The notes under the pieces: generated by a model
What the model saw: the letters and a program-made list of their open reading frames with translations, nothing else
The model's database searches: none
Told to the model about the DNA's origin: nothing
Shown: in pieces, positions 7,802-16,151 of the stretch
Layout of the letters: each line of letters begins with the position of its first letter
How positions within the stretch are numbered: position 1 is the stretch's first letter
DNA from: Turneriella parva DSM 21527
Lineage (GTDB): Bacteria; Spirochaetota; Leptospiria; Turneriellales; Turneriellaceae
Reading direction: 5' to 3'
DNA: 64,000 bases
Assembly (NCBI RefSeq): GCF_000266885.1
Contig: NC_018020.1
Span: forward strand, 3,844,001-3,908,000
Program-made: the position numbers and the translations under genes

Positions 7802-10011
7802 CCCTTCAACAACTGCTCCAACCTCTCCGCATTCTTGCGTATTTCTTCATTCTCAGGCTCATGCACGAGCGCCTTCTCGATCGCAAAGCGTGCGAGGGCA
7901 TATTTACCGAGATTGAGACAGGCAATCGCGAGGTTATTGAACGCCAGAGCGTAATTCGACCTGAGGCTGATCGCCTCGCGCGCGTGGCGTTCGGCGATTT
8001 CGAAGCGTTTCTGCATGATTGCGATCGAACTCAGAAAATAAAAAACCTCGGCGTTCTGCCGGCTGAGGTCGGCGTACGCATGAAAGTAGCGCTCGGCGGT
8101 TTCGATGCGTCCGAGGTCGAAATTCACCGCCCCGGCTGTCTTGAGCGAAAGCAAATTCTTGCCATAGAGTTTGATGGCTTCGTCGAGCAATTTCACTCCA
8201 TTCTGGCGGTCGCCCTGCTCGATCTGCTGGTACGCGCGCGCTGCCATCTGCAGAAAGCGTGAATATTCGCGGTTCACTTCTGCCATGAGAATCGAAATGT
8301 CGTCGTTAGGTTTATTGCCTTCGGCGAAACGAAACACTTCGGCGACGATGAAGGGTACGGCTTCGGCGGCCGGCAGCGGGCGCGCGCTCTGCAAGATGGC
8401 GTCGAAGCGTTCTATGCCCAACTCTTCGCCGCTGCTGTTGCGTATTTCAATGAGGCCGTCGGTATAGAGAAACAGCCTGTCGCCGGCAAAGAGTCGCTCT
8501 TCTTTTTCGCCGTAACTTTCATTCGCTTCGGGCATTGCCCCGACAAAGAGTCCATCGGTATCGAGTGATTCGATTTCACCCGACTCGGCGCGCAGAATTT
8601 TTGCCTGCTGGTGCGAGGCGTTGCCATAGTAGAAATGGTGGGTCTCATCGATGGTGAGGTAGAAGGCAGTCAGGTAATCTTGTGTCGTGACGATCTTCAG
8701 CAGCTGGTCGTTGACATCGCGAAACGTCTGCGCTGGCGAGTGCGAGCTTTGCGCCGAGCGAGCAAACGTCACCTTTGCCATGGTCGTGATGAGCGCAGCC
8801 GGCACGCCGTGGCCAGAGACGTCGGCGATGAGAACTCCCAGCCGGTTGCCGTGCGCAGGAAAAACATCGTAGTAGTCACCCGAAACTTTTTCCATCGGCT
8901 TGTAATAGCCATAGAATTTCAGACCGTTCCACTCGTCGATGCTCGCGGGTATAATACCTTTCTGAATCTCTGACGCGAAATCGAGTTCCATCTGAATCAG
9001 TTTGTCTTTTGCATGCAGAGCTTCGTTGGCATTCGTGAGCTCGGCGGTGCGCTCATCGACCTTGCGCTCGAGGTTGTGCTGGTAATCGCGAATCGTGGTC
9101 GTAGCAGTATTGAGGCCCGTGGCGACGTTGATGAATTCGGTGTCGAGCGCCTGCGGAAACAGCATCACGTCTTTGCCGTCACGAATGCTCACCGAAGCTG
9201 CCTCGATTTCGCGCAAAGACTGCAAGACGATTGAAAAGAGCATGTACGCCATAATCGCCGCGATCGCGATCGCAAAGATCGAAAAGCGAATCATCACGGG
9301 AAATTCAACGTTGTAGTAGACCATAAAGTTCGAGACAAACAAGGTCGCGACCATGATCATAATAAAAAAGAGAATCTTCGAGCGCACCGTCGAGAGCGAT
9401 ATCTCTTTGAACTCCACCTTTTTTTCGTACATGATCTGCTTCACGCGCGTGCGCATCTCGCCGGTGACGAGTTCGGTAATCACGGCCGCAAAGCCGGCAT
9501 GTATGAAACCGGCGATAACAGCAATCACGCCGACCTGAATCAGGTTCACAAAGCTGTAGTTCTGCCAGCGGTTGAGGTAGACGACAACACCGGCGACGAT
9601 CATGACGACCATCGCCACCGACATGTACGCATTTTCACGCGGCAGGTAGCACAGCATGCGGTGCAGCTCGCGGTACTGGTCGGCGTTGAGATCGCGGCGA
9701 ATGTCGATTTTTAACCAGGTTTCGCCGCGCACGATTGCGCGGTTCAAAAGGCGCATGCCGCGGGTGAGACCTGAAAAACCGATCTTGTGCAAGATACCGA
9801 AATAGAGCCCGTGGATCACGGTGGTAAGACCCGCAATCGCACCGACGACCAGAATCAGCTTATCGATGGCTGGCAGCTTGATCGCGTAACTGTAGTAAAG
9901 AACGAACACAAATGTGATGATACCTGCATAGAGGGCGCTCGAGGCTGCAGAGGCGCCAAACGAGAGAATATTGGCAACAATGTAAAAAGTCGGTAAAAAC
10001 AGCCGCCGCAT
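7798..10011 (-). CDS. Membrane-bound SpoIIE/RsbU-type serine phosphatase with TPR tail
   Basis: A 737-residue inner-membrane PP2C phosphatase expected to dephosphorylate an anti-sigma-antagonist (STAS) protein. About six hydrophobic segments fill residues 5-265, followed by a HAMP-like stretch and a coiled coil (about 265-350). The SpoIIE catalytic domain (about 350-560) shows SGDYYDVFP, LIADVSGHGVPAALI, LFLYTDGLIE and PNDDISIL, carrying the metal-binding aspartates. Three or more TPR-like helical pairs end the protein (about 575-735). A STAS protein at 49334-49693 is a candidate substrate elsewhere in the window. On the minus strand AGTATA at 10047-10052 reads TATACT, a possible -10 box. Confidence 0.9.
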   Translation of the reverse strand: MRRLFLPTFYIVANILSFGASAASSALYAGIITFVFVLYYSYAIKLPAIDKLILVVGAIAGLTTVIHGLYFGILHKIGFSGLTRGMRLLNRAIVRGETWLKIDIRRDLNADQYRELHRMLCYLPRENAYMSVAMVVMIVAGVVVYLNRWQNYSFVNLIQVGVIAVIAGFIHAGFAAVITELVTGEMRTRVKQIMYEKKVEFKEISLSTVRSKILFFIMIMVATLFVSNFMVYYNVEFPVMIRFSIFAIAIAAIMAYMLFSIVLQSLREIEAASVSIRDGKDVMLFPQALDTEFINVATGLNTATTTIRDYQHNLERKVDERTAELTNANEALHAKDKLIQMELDFASEIQKGIIPASIDEWNGLKFYGYYKPMEKVSGDYYDVFPAHGNRLGVLIADVSGHGVPAALITTMAKVTFARSAQSSHSPAQTFRDVNDQLLKIVTTQDYLTAFYLTIDETHHFYYGNASHQQAKILRAESGEIESLDTDGLFVGAMPEANESYGEKEERLFAGDRLFLYTDGLIEIRNSSGEELGIERFDAILQSARPLPAAEAVPFIVAEVFRFAEGNKPNDDISILMAEVNREYSRFLQMAARAYQQIEQGDRQNGVKLLDEAIKLYGKNLLSLKTAGAVNFDLGRIETAERYFHAYADLSRQNAEVFYFLSSIAIMQKRFEIAERHAREAISLRSNYALAFNNLAIACLNLGKYALARFAIEKALVHEPENEEIRKNAERLEQLLKG

Positions 10012-10084
10012 TCTCTTTTGAAGATCGGAAAGTTAGACGTGGCGGCAGTATAAAAAACGGCAGACTGCGGGTACGCCGCTGATG

Positions 10085-10102
10085 CTTCGTCAATTGACGA
10101 AG
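10085..10102. promoter_or_regulatory. Perfect 18-bp palindrome, candidate operator (site 1)
   Basis: CTTCGTCAATTGACGAAG is a perfect palindrome in the 116-base gap between the divergent SpoIIE (start 10011) and M14 peptidase (start 10128) genes. The same 16-bp core with one central change recurs at 11175-11190 in front of the olsF-like gene. Two near-identical palindromes upstream of adjacent genes suggest a common DNA-binding regulator. Confidence 0.55.
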
Positions 10103-10127
10103 TGTTTCCCGCACACCTTTTGCCCTC

Positions 10128-11141
10128 ATGTCTGCCACCAGCGAAATTTTGCACTTTGATCGCTGGGAAAGGCGCCTGCTGCGCTTCGTGCGCCGCCATG
10201 AAGGCCTGGTGCGCATTCGCCAGCTCGACTTTTCGACCCCGACCCGGCACGGCCAGCGCTGGCCCATCTATATGCTCGAAATCGGTAAACCCGCAGCCTT
10301 CAGGCGCCACACCGTTTCGCTTGTTTCCGGGGTGCACGGGCTCGAAACGATCGCGATTCGCATTCACCTCGATATACTCAAGAATATGCTGAACCCGAAA
10401 AGTGCCTGGTATTCAGAACGCCTGCTGAAGGGCAAGTTTGGCATTAACTCGATTCCGATTCTGAATCCCGCGGGGGTTGCGGCAGAGACGCGGGCCAATG
10501 GCCGGGGCGTTGACCTCAACCGCAATTCGGGCATAGATGCCGAAGCCGGATCTATCCCGTTTTTCGGCGGCCACCATATTTCACCGGCGCTGCCCTATTA
10601 CCGCGGCCGGGCGCTGCAGCGCGAATCTCGCGCGCTTTTCAGGTTTTTGAGCGACTACGCGCTGAAGGGCCGGCGGCAAGTACACACGGCGGTCGATCTG
10701 CATTCGGGTTATGGCTCACAGAATTATCTCTGGTGGCCCTATTCGTTCAGCAAAAAGCCGGTTTACCAGAAGGCGGTTTTCGAAGACATGGGCGCGCGCC
10801 TGAAGGCCAGGCATGCCGATTACCGCATTGAGCCGATGGCGGCAAGTTACCAGACCCACGGCGATCTGTGGGATAGAGCCCTCATCGAGTTTGAAGCCGC
10901 GCAGGCAAAGCTGAGCGCGCGAAAAAAGTCGCTGTTTCTGCCCCTGACCCTTGAAATTGGCACGTGGCGTGAACTGCGCAAGAACCCGGTACGTCTGCTG
11001 AAGAAACAGAACATATTTAATCCCCCTGAAAAGAGCCGCAAAGACTATCTGCGTAAGCACCGCCAACTTTTGTGGGATATAGTGCACCTGCATGGCCGCC
11101 GGGCAGCACGAAAGGCCGCGCTGAAACTGCATATCGGTTGA
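10128..11141 (+). CDS. M14-family zinc carboxypeptidase-like protein
   Basis: A 337-residue protein predicted to be a zinc metallocarboxypeptidase. The zinc ligands are visible as HGLE (about residue 66-69) and the later histidine in AVDLHSGYG. NPAGVAAETRANGRGVDLNRN is the substrate-binding region typical of M14 enzymes, and LTLEIGTW near residue 280 holds the catalytic glutamate. There is no signal peptide, so it is probably cytoplasmic. Its substrate could be a peptide or an acyl-amino acid. It is preceded by a perfect palindrome and followed after 61 bases by the olsF-like gene, which has the same palindrome. Confidence 0.8.
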   Translation: MSATSEILHFDRWERRLLRFVRRHEGLVRIRQLDFSTPTRHGQRWPIYMLEIGKPAAFRRHTVSLVSGVHGLETIAIRIHLDILKNMLNPKSAWYSERLLKGKFGINSIPILNPAGVAAETRANGRGVDLNRNSGIDAEAGSIPFFGGHHISPALPYYRGRALQRESRALFRFLSDYALKGRRQVHTAVDLHSGYGSQNYLWWPYSFSKKPVYQKAVFEDMGARLKARHADYRIEPMAASYQTHGDLWDRALIEFEAAQAKLSARKKSLFLPLTLEIGTWRELRKNPVRLLKKQNIFNPPEKSRKDYLRKHRQLLWDIVHLHGRRAARKAALKLHIG

Positions 11142-11170
11142 CGCCGCAGGCAGAAAGCTACAGGCGTCCT

Positions 11171-11194
11171 TTAATTCGTCATTTGACGAATTAA
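11171..11194. promoter_or_regulatory. Near-perfect 24-bp palindrome, candidate operator (site 2)
   Basis: Arms TTAATTCGTCA (11171-11181) and TGACGAATTAA (11184-11194) are exact complements around TT. The centre TTCGTCATTTGACGAA matches site 1 at 10087-10100 except for one base. It ends only eight bases before the ATG of the olsF-like gene, so a bound protein would block transcription start or translation initiation. Confidence 0.6.
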
Positions 11195-11202
11195 CAAAAC
11201 TT

Positions 11203-12882
11203 ATGAGTATCAGCAGCGCACTCTACACCCCCGAATTCCAGAACCTGAAAGAGTCCCTTTTCAGGCGCAAGAGTCTCCCGTTTGCCGACCTTGTCGAGCG
11301 GGTACGCGACGAGCTCGACCTCGAAATCATGGTGAGCCTCAGGGACAGGGAAAAAATACCCGCTGAGGGCAGATTGCTCATCGCGGCAAACCATCCTCTG
11401 GCGTTTTTAGACCTTATCGCGGTCTATTCGACAGTACACGGCATCAGACGCGACATCACGGTTGTCGCCGATTCGCTTTCAGAATTTACGGGGGACGACG
11501 GCACAGTCGTCGTCAATAGCGGCAAACAGCAGCCCTACGCCACACTCAAGAAAATTCAAAAAGCGCTGAATGAAGAACGGGCGGTGATTTACTTTCCCGC
11601 TAAAACCCGGCATTGGCGGCTGAGACAGATCAGCGACGGGGACTGGTCGAAGGCAGTTGCGCAGATGGCGACGCTCTGGCAGGTACCCGTCGTGGCGATG
11701 CACATTGCAGCGCGTAATCGCCTCTCTCACTATTTCTGGACAGCGGTTTCAGGACTCTATTCAGATATCTCGCTTGATTCAGAGATCAAAAGCCAGAAGC
11801 ATTCGTCGATTGCGCTGACGGTCTCGCACCCGATTTTGCCCGAGGCATTCGCGGGTATAAAAGCCGGGGCTGCAGCAAAACTTCTGCGCCGGCACGTCTA
11901 CCAGATCGGCCGCGGCAAACCCGGCACCTTTCGCACGACCAAGAATATCGTTCACCCAACCGACAAGAAACAGATTCTGAATGACATCATGCAGGCCGAA
12001 GTACTCGGCGAGACCGAAGACAAGATCAGTATTCTGCTGGTTCGTTACGAAACCGCCCCAGCGCTCATGCGTGAGATCGGCCGCCTGCGTGAGCTGACGT
12101 TTCGAAAAGTCGGCGAAGGTACGCTCAGAAAAATCGATCTCGACGAATTTGACGAACATTACCTGCACATCGTGCTGTGGGACGCCGCAGAACTCGAGGT
12201 AGTCGGCGCATACCGCCTCGCTGCCGGCGACGAAATTTACCGCCAGCGCGGCACATCGGGGTTCTACACTTCTACTCTCTTTCGCTTCAACGAAGAATTT
12301 GAAAAGTACCTGCCGCAGTCGCTCGAGCTCGGCCGCAGTTTCGTGCAACCGGCTTACTGGAACAGCCAGGCACTCGACTACCTCTGGCATGGAATCGGCG
12401 CTTTCATGGCGAAAAACCCGCAATACAACTACCTGTTTGGGCCGGTATCGGTGAGCGCGTCGTATTCTGTCGAAGCACGCGAGATGCTGGTCTGGTTTTA
12501 CAGCCGCTGGTTCGGCAAGACTGACGGCCCGGTGCGGGCGAAGCACCGTTTCGCCTACCGCGCGGGCCATCTGCAGCAGATCGAAAAGGCCTTTAAAGCT
12601 GAAGATTACAAACAGAGCTTTAAGGAGCTCAAACAGAACCTCAAGCATTACGGCTATAGCGTACCGACGCTGTACAAACAGTATACAGAACTCTGCGACG
12701 AAGGTGGGGTCAGTTTTTTCGACTTTGGCATCGACAAAGATTTCAATAACAGCCTCGATGGCTTTATTTTTCTCGATATCTCAAAAATTAAAGAGGCCAA
12801 ACTCGAGCGTTACGTCTACAGCAAACGCGCTAAAGAAGAATGGACAGCCGACCGTGAGCGAGTTGCCAGTCTGACAGTCTGA
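11203..12882 (+). CDS. olsF: OlsF-like bifunctional ornithine-lipid acyltransferase
   Basis: A 559-residue protein with two acyltransferase halves, as in OlsF enzymes that make ornithine lipids. The N-terminal half (about 40-270) is PlsC-like, with the NHPLAFLD motif (histidine-aspartate pair) and the later YFPAKT and VPVVAMHI blocks. The C-terminal half (about 285-540) is OlsB/GNAT-like, with ELGRSFVQPAYWN and YLFGPVSVSASYS. Known OlsF enzymes acylate ornithine and then the lyso-lipid; that this one does so is inferred. An aminolipid would give a phosphate-free membrane lipid. The gene ends 53 bases inside the convergent ABC gene. A nearly perfect palindrome lies just before the start. Confidence 0.75.
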   Translation: MSISSALYTPEFQNLKESLFRRKSLPFADLVERVRDELDLEIMVSLRDREKIPAEGRLLIAANHPLAFLDLIAVYSTVHGIRRDITVVADSLSEFTGDDGTVVVNSGKQQPYATLKKIQKALNEERAVIYFPAKTRHWRLRQISDGDWSKAVAQMATLWQVPVVAMHIAARNRLSHYFWTAVSGLYSDISLDSEIKSQKHSSIALTVSHPILPEAFAGIKAGAAAKLLRRHVYQIGRGKPGTFRTTKNIVHPTDKKQILNDIMQAEVLGETEDKISILLVRYETAPALMREIGRLRELTFRKVGEGTLRKIDLDEFDEHYLHIVLWDAAELEVVGAYRLAAGDEIYRQRGTSGFYTSTLFRFNEEFEKYLPQSLELGRSFVQPAYWNSQALDYLWHGIGAFMAKNPQYNYLFGPVSVSASYSVEAREMLVWFYSRWFGKTDGPVRAKHRFAYRAGHLQQIEKAFKAEDYKQSFKELKQNLKHYGYSVPTLYKQYTELCDEGGVSFFDFGIDKDFNNSLDGFIFLDISKIKEAKLERYVYSKRAKEEWTADRERVASLTV

Positions 12883-14260
12883 ACTTAAGACCGTTGCGAA
12901 TATCGAGAATTCGCTCATTGGCAGCGATGACAACTGCAGCTTCTGCCGGCAAAGCGTTCAGATAGTCGAGCGCCTGAGAAAAAAACCGATCGCTGAGAGC
13001 CATGAAACCCTCGTCGATGAGGTAGACAGGTGCGGCTTCGAGAAATGCTCTCGCCAGCAGCACCCGTGTTTTTTCACCCTCTGAAAGCGTCTGAAAATGG
13101 CGCGGTAAAAATTCTTTCAAATGAAACGCTGCGACCACGGCGTCGCAGGCTTCGGGCAGAGTTTCGGGAAAACTATAGAGCGAACCTGAAAGCCTTGAAG
13201 CGAGCACATTGGCAACAGTCATCTCTGGCAAAAAGTAATCAAAATGCGCAGCGGCAACGAGCTGAACCCGCCGCCAAAGCTGCGGCCTCGTTTCATGCTC
13301 GAGTGCATGCAAGAAACCGAGCGTGCCGCTTTGCCAGGCAGGCCTGAAATCGCCATGCAGAATGCGCAGCAGCGTGGTCTTACCCGAGCCATTCGGCCCG
13401 GTGAGTAGTATACGATCGCCTGAACGCAAGGTAAACGAAACCCCTTTGAAAATCGGTTGAAAATCGTGATAGAAATCAGCGTTGTCGCATTTCACTAAGT
13501 CTACGGGATCTGGTACACCCGGCGCTGCGACACGAATGTCAGCCCCGGTCGCCTGCGCACGCGGCACAATCTCAAACTCGGTTACAACCCCGCTGCGCAC
13601 CTGCCATGTGCGTGTCGCCAACTGCAGCTGCCGCGCGGGAGCACCGTGGCCGGTGAACAGCACGGCGGCAGATGGTGATAGCCCAGATATCCAGCTGATA
13701 ACTTCGCCGGCAATGCGATCAGACAGGCTATTGAAAACTTCATCGAGCAGGTAAAGCCTCCGCTCGAACATGTCGGCGCGTGCAATAGCCGCGAGGCGCA
13801 TTTCGCCGAGCGACATCGTTTTGAGTTTGCGGGACGCGAGCGCCTGCAGATGCCAGCGCCCGATCACGGCGTCTACCCGGTGTATGTCTTGCGGCGCGGG
13901 GTCGCGGTAGAGAAAATCATCGCCATCACTATGGCCAAGCAATAAGTCACGTACCGTCTGCTGCGCATAGATTTTCTGCAGTCGCAGCTGCTCTTCGCGG
14001 CCCACGAGGGCAACATAACGCCTCAGGTGAAACAGTGACTCATGCGGCGCAAGCCACGGAAATTTTCGCTCACCCTGGTTTTGCCACGGATGCAATCTGC
14101 CGGCGAAGAGTGAAAGCAGCGAAGATTTGCCTGCGCCGTTTTCCCCTGAGACATAGATACGATCACCCGAATGAATTTTGAGGTTCAGATCAGTCAGAAC
14201 AACTTTACCGGCGCGCGCGACGGATGCACCTTCTACTGAGGCGATCAGGTTCGGGCCCAT
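12830..14260 (-). CDS. ModF-like protein with two ABC ATPase domains
   Basis: A 476-residue protein without membrane segments carrying two ABC domains. Domain 1 has Walker A SGENGAGKSS (about residue 40), a degenerate signature MSLGEMRLA and LYLLDEVF. Domain 2 has LTGPNGSGKTT, LSEGEKTRV and VYLIDEGF. Length and layout match the ModF/PhrA group, of uncertain function, rather than translation-factor ABC-F proteins: there is no linker arm and the Walker B ends in DE(V/G)F. It overlaps the hydrolase gene upstream by 16 bases, and its 3' end overlaps the convergent olsF-like gene by 53 bases. Confidence 0.75.
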   Translation of the reverse strand: MGPNLIASVEGASVARAGKVVLTDLNLKIHSGDRIYVSGENGAGKSSLLSLFAGRLHPWQNQGERKFPWLAPHESLFHLRRYVALVGREEQLRLQKIYAQQTVRDLLLGHSDGDDFLYRDPAPQDIHRVDAVIGRWHLQALASRKLKTMSLGEMRLAAIARADMFERRLYLLDEVFNSLSDRIAGEVISWISGLSPSAAVLFTGHGAPARQLQLATRTWQVRSGVVTEFEIVPRAQATGADIRVAAPGVPDPVDLVKCDNADFYHDFQPIFKGVSFTLRSGDRILLTGPNGSGKTTLLRILHGDFRPAWQSGTLGFLHALEHETRPQLWRRVQLVAAAHFDYFLPEMTVANVLASRLSGSLYSFPETLPEACDAVVAAFHLKEFLPRHFQTLSEGEKTRVLLARAFLEAAPVYLIDEGFMALSDRFFSQALDYLNALPAEAAVVIAANERILDIRNGLKFRLSDWQLAHGRLSILL

Positions 14261-15288
14261 CGAAAATACCAGGCAAACCCTAATACCAACCGCCAGACAT
14301 CGGGCAGCTGTTTCAGCGAGACCGCGGTGTCTGCATGGCCGATAAACGGCGAAACCACCAGCCGCGCGCGCTGCATCAGCGGGTAGAGTTCTGTTGATTC
14401 ACGCGCGGGTATCACGTCATCACTTTCGCCGTGCAGCAGAAAAACCGGCGCTCTGACTTCGGCAGCGACTTCAGCCACATTATAAGCGGCCAGGGTATCG
14501 CTCATGACTGTAAGCAACTGCGTGCCCAGCTCACGGCGAAAGGGCTTATCGTTTTCAATTTTTTGCAAGATCCGGCGCTGCCCCGCAGTCAAACGCTTCA
14601 TTTCTGCCAGCGCCATGTTTGTGGGTGAGAAGCCCGCAAGGTTTTCGTTACGCGATGCCGTACCGTTCCAGTTGTCGTGCGCCGCGGCCAGATAATAGCG
14701 CTTGAGCCCCTTGCCGATCTTGAGCCGGGGTAGAAAATTGGCCAGAATAATCAGCCGAGCATACGCGTCGGCGTCATCGGTGTGCATGAGGTAATGCAGC
14801 GAACGTTCAATGCGCGAGAAAGCGCCCAGAGCGCAGATTGCAGAAATGCGGCCCGCGATGCGAGGGTCAGCTGCAGCCTTCAGGCAAATCGCCCCCGAAA
14901 AAGAAGGAGCGAACAGCGCCACACGGCCGTTCGAGCATAAATCCGCATTATCGCAAATGGATTCAACGAGGCCGATAAACACCTCAATACTTTCACCTGT
15001 TACCTGCAGGTTGCGTATATCGGGAATTTCAGGACAGATAACGCGAAACCCCGCCTCTGCGAGTGCCGCCGCCGCTTTCATCTGCCTTGGGTCAGAGATG
15101 CCCAAAGGCGACATGCCGTGCAGAAAGACGATCGTGTCGGTAACGGTATTTCGCGGTTCGTAAAGATCAGCTGCGAAACGTTTCTTGCGCAGGTTAAGCG
15201 TAAGGTTTTTGCGCCGTGCGAGTGAACGCACCGAGCCGCTGCGCTGCTGCGCCAGAATAAAGCGCAGAGCCGACCCGAAGCCTGTCAA
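14245..15288 (-). CDS. Alpha/beta hydrolase
   Basis: A 347-residue alpha/beta-hydrolase-fold protein. IVFLHGM is the oxyanion-hole region, APSFSGA holds the probable nucleophile serine, GESDDVIP the acid and GHADT the histidine. The start is a TTG at 15288 overlapping the preceding stop codon in TTGA, which suggests translational coupling; no in-frame ATG occurs before the HGM motif. No signal peptide is present. The substrate cannot be told. It forms an operon with the DUF6580 gene before it and the ModF-like ABC gene after it. Confidence 0.75.
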   Translation of the reverse strand: MTGFGSALRFILAQQRSGSVRSLARRKNLTLNLRKKRFAADLYEPRNTVTDTIVFLHGMSPLGISDPRQMKAAAALAEAGFRVICPEIPDIRNLQVTGESIEVFIGLVESICDNADLCSNGRVALFAPSFSGAICLKAAADPRIAGRISAICALGAFSRIERSLHYLMHTDDADAYARLIILANFLPRLKIGKGLKRYYLAAAHDNWNGTASRNENLAGFSPTNMALAEMKRLTAGQRRILQKIENDKPFRRELGTQLLTVMSDTLAAYNVAEVAAEVRAPVFLLHGESDDVIPARESTELYPLMQRARLVVSPFIGHADTAVSLKQLPDVWRLVLGFAWYFRWART

Positions 15289-15806
15289 ACTGCTGGCGCA
15301 GACAGACGGCGCTCGGGCGCCGTCACGAAAATGTGGTGCATCGAAAAGAGCACGGCGGTGAAGACCATATCACCGGCGAGTGAATTCTGAAAAAAGGGCA
15401 GAGCCATCGCGAAACATTCACCAAGCCCCTGAAGATTTTTGGCATAGAGGTCTTGCATTATAAAGACGCCGAGGTTTGTGACGACAAAAAAGAGCACGCT
15501 ACCCGCCATCGTTATGGCGACAATTCTCAGTACCGAACGGTTCTCACGCAAAAGGTTGCCCAAAAACGCCGCAAGCAGCATCGAGGCGTAAACAAACGGC
15601 AGAGTCGAATGCATGCCCAAGAAGAAGTCTGAGACAACCATCGCCAGAAGCGCAACTGTGAAGCCGATATAGCGGTTCGCAAAGACTGCCGACCCGAAGA
15701 GAGCCACTGCCATGACTGGGCTGAAATTGGGTGGGTGTGGCAAAAAACGGGTAATCGCAACGGCCAGAATAAGCCCGGTGGCGATGAACAAATTGCGCAT
15801 TGACAT
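15285..15806 (-). CDS. DUF6580-type integral membrane protein
   Basis: A 173-residue inner-membrane protein with about five hydrophobic helices. RFLPHPPNFSPVMAVALFG near the N-terminus is the characteristic motif of the DUF6580 group, small membrane proteins that resemble the substrate-binding subunits of ECF transporters. The next gene downstream but one encodes a double-ABC protein, so a role in uptake together with that ATPase is possible but unproven. It is the first gene of the three-gene minus-strand operon ending at 12830. Confidence 0.7.
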   Translation of the reverse strand: MSMRNLFIATGLILAVAITRFLPHPPNFSPVMAVALFGSAVFANRYIGFTVALLAMVVSDFFLGMHSTLPFVYASMLLAAFLGNLLRENRSVLRIVAITMAGSVLFFVVTNLGVFIMQDLYAKNLQGLGECFAMALPFFQNSLAGDMVFTAVLFSMHHIFVTAPERRLSAPAV

Positions 15807-16000
15807 GCAGCTCGATCGCGCCGGCGATTCGCAACGTCAAGGCGAATTGAAAATGGCCGCGGCTCCGCCATGCCCGTGCATAACCTAGAGCGAGCTGCCG
15901 TGCAGCTCTTTGAGAATTCGTAGACAGCGAGTCTCACGTGTAGAAACTGCCGTCACCTGAAAGGGTGAATTCGGCCTCTGGGCCGGGTTGAATGATAACT

Positions 16001-16074
16001 GGGGTTGTAGCTCAGTTGGTTAGAGCATCCGCCTGTCACGCGGAAGGCCACGGGTTCAAGTCCCGCCAACCCCG
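16001..16074 (+). tRNA. tRNA-Asp (anticodon GTC)
   Basis: A 74-base cloverleaf. The acceptor stem is GGGGTTG with CAACCCC and discriminator G. The D-loop contains AGTTGG, the anticodon stem TCCGC/GCGGA encloses the loop CTGTCAC (anticodon GTC), and the T-arm contains GGTTCAAGTCC. The 3' CCA is not encoded. It stands alone between divergent neighbours, with no other tRNA nearby. Confidence 0.97.
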
Positions 16075-16151
16075 CAATTTTTCGACCGCTTTGAATAACC
16101 TGACAATCCTAAACCCGCTTTCCCGCCTGTCTGCGACAGGTCTTATGTCAC

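Noticed and set aside
9855-10367. 170-residue open frame on the minus strand across the SpoIIE and M14 starts
   Set aside because: It overlaps two well-supported genes and their shared promoter region and has no domain or ribosome site.
11779-12648. 289-residue open frame on the minus strand
   Set aside because: It lies entirely opposite the olsF-like gene, shows no recognisable domain and results from high-GC codon use.
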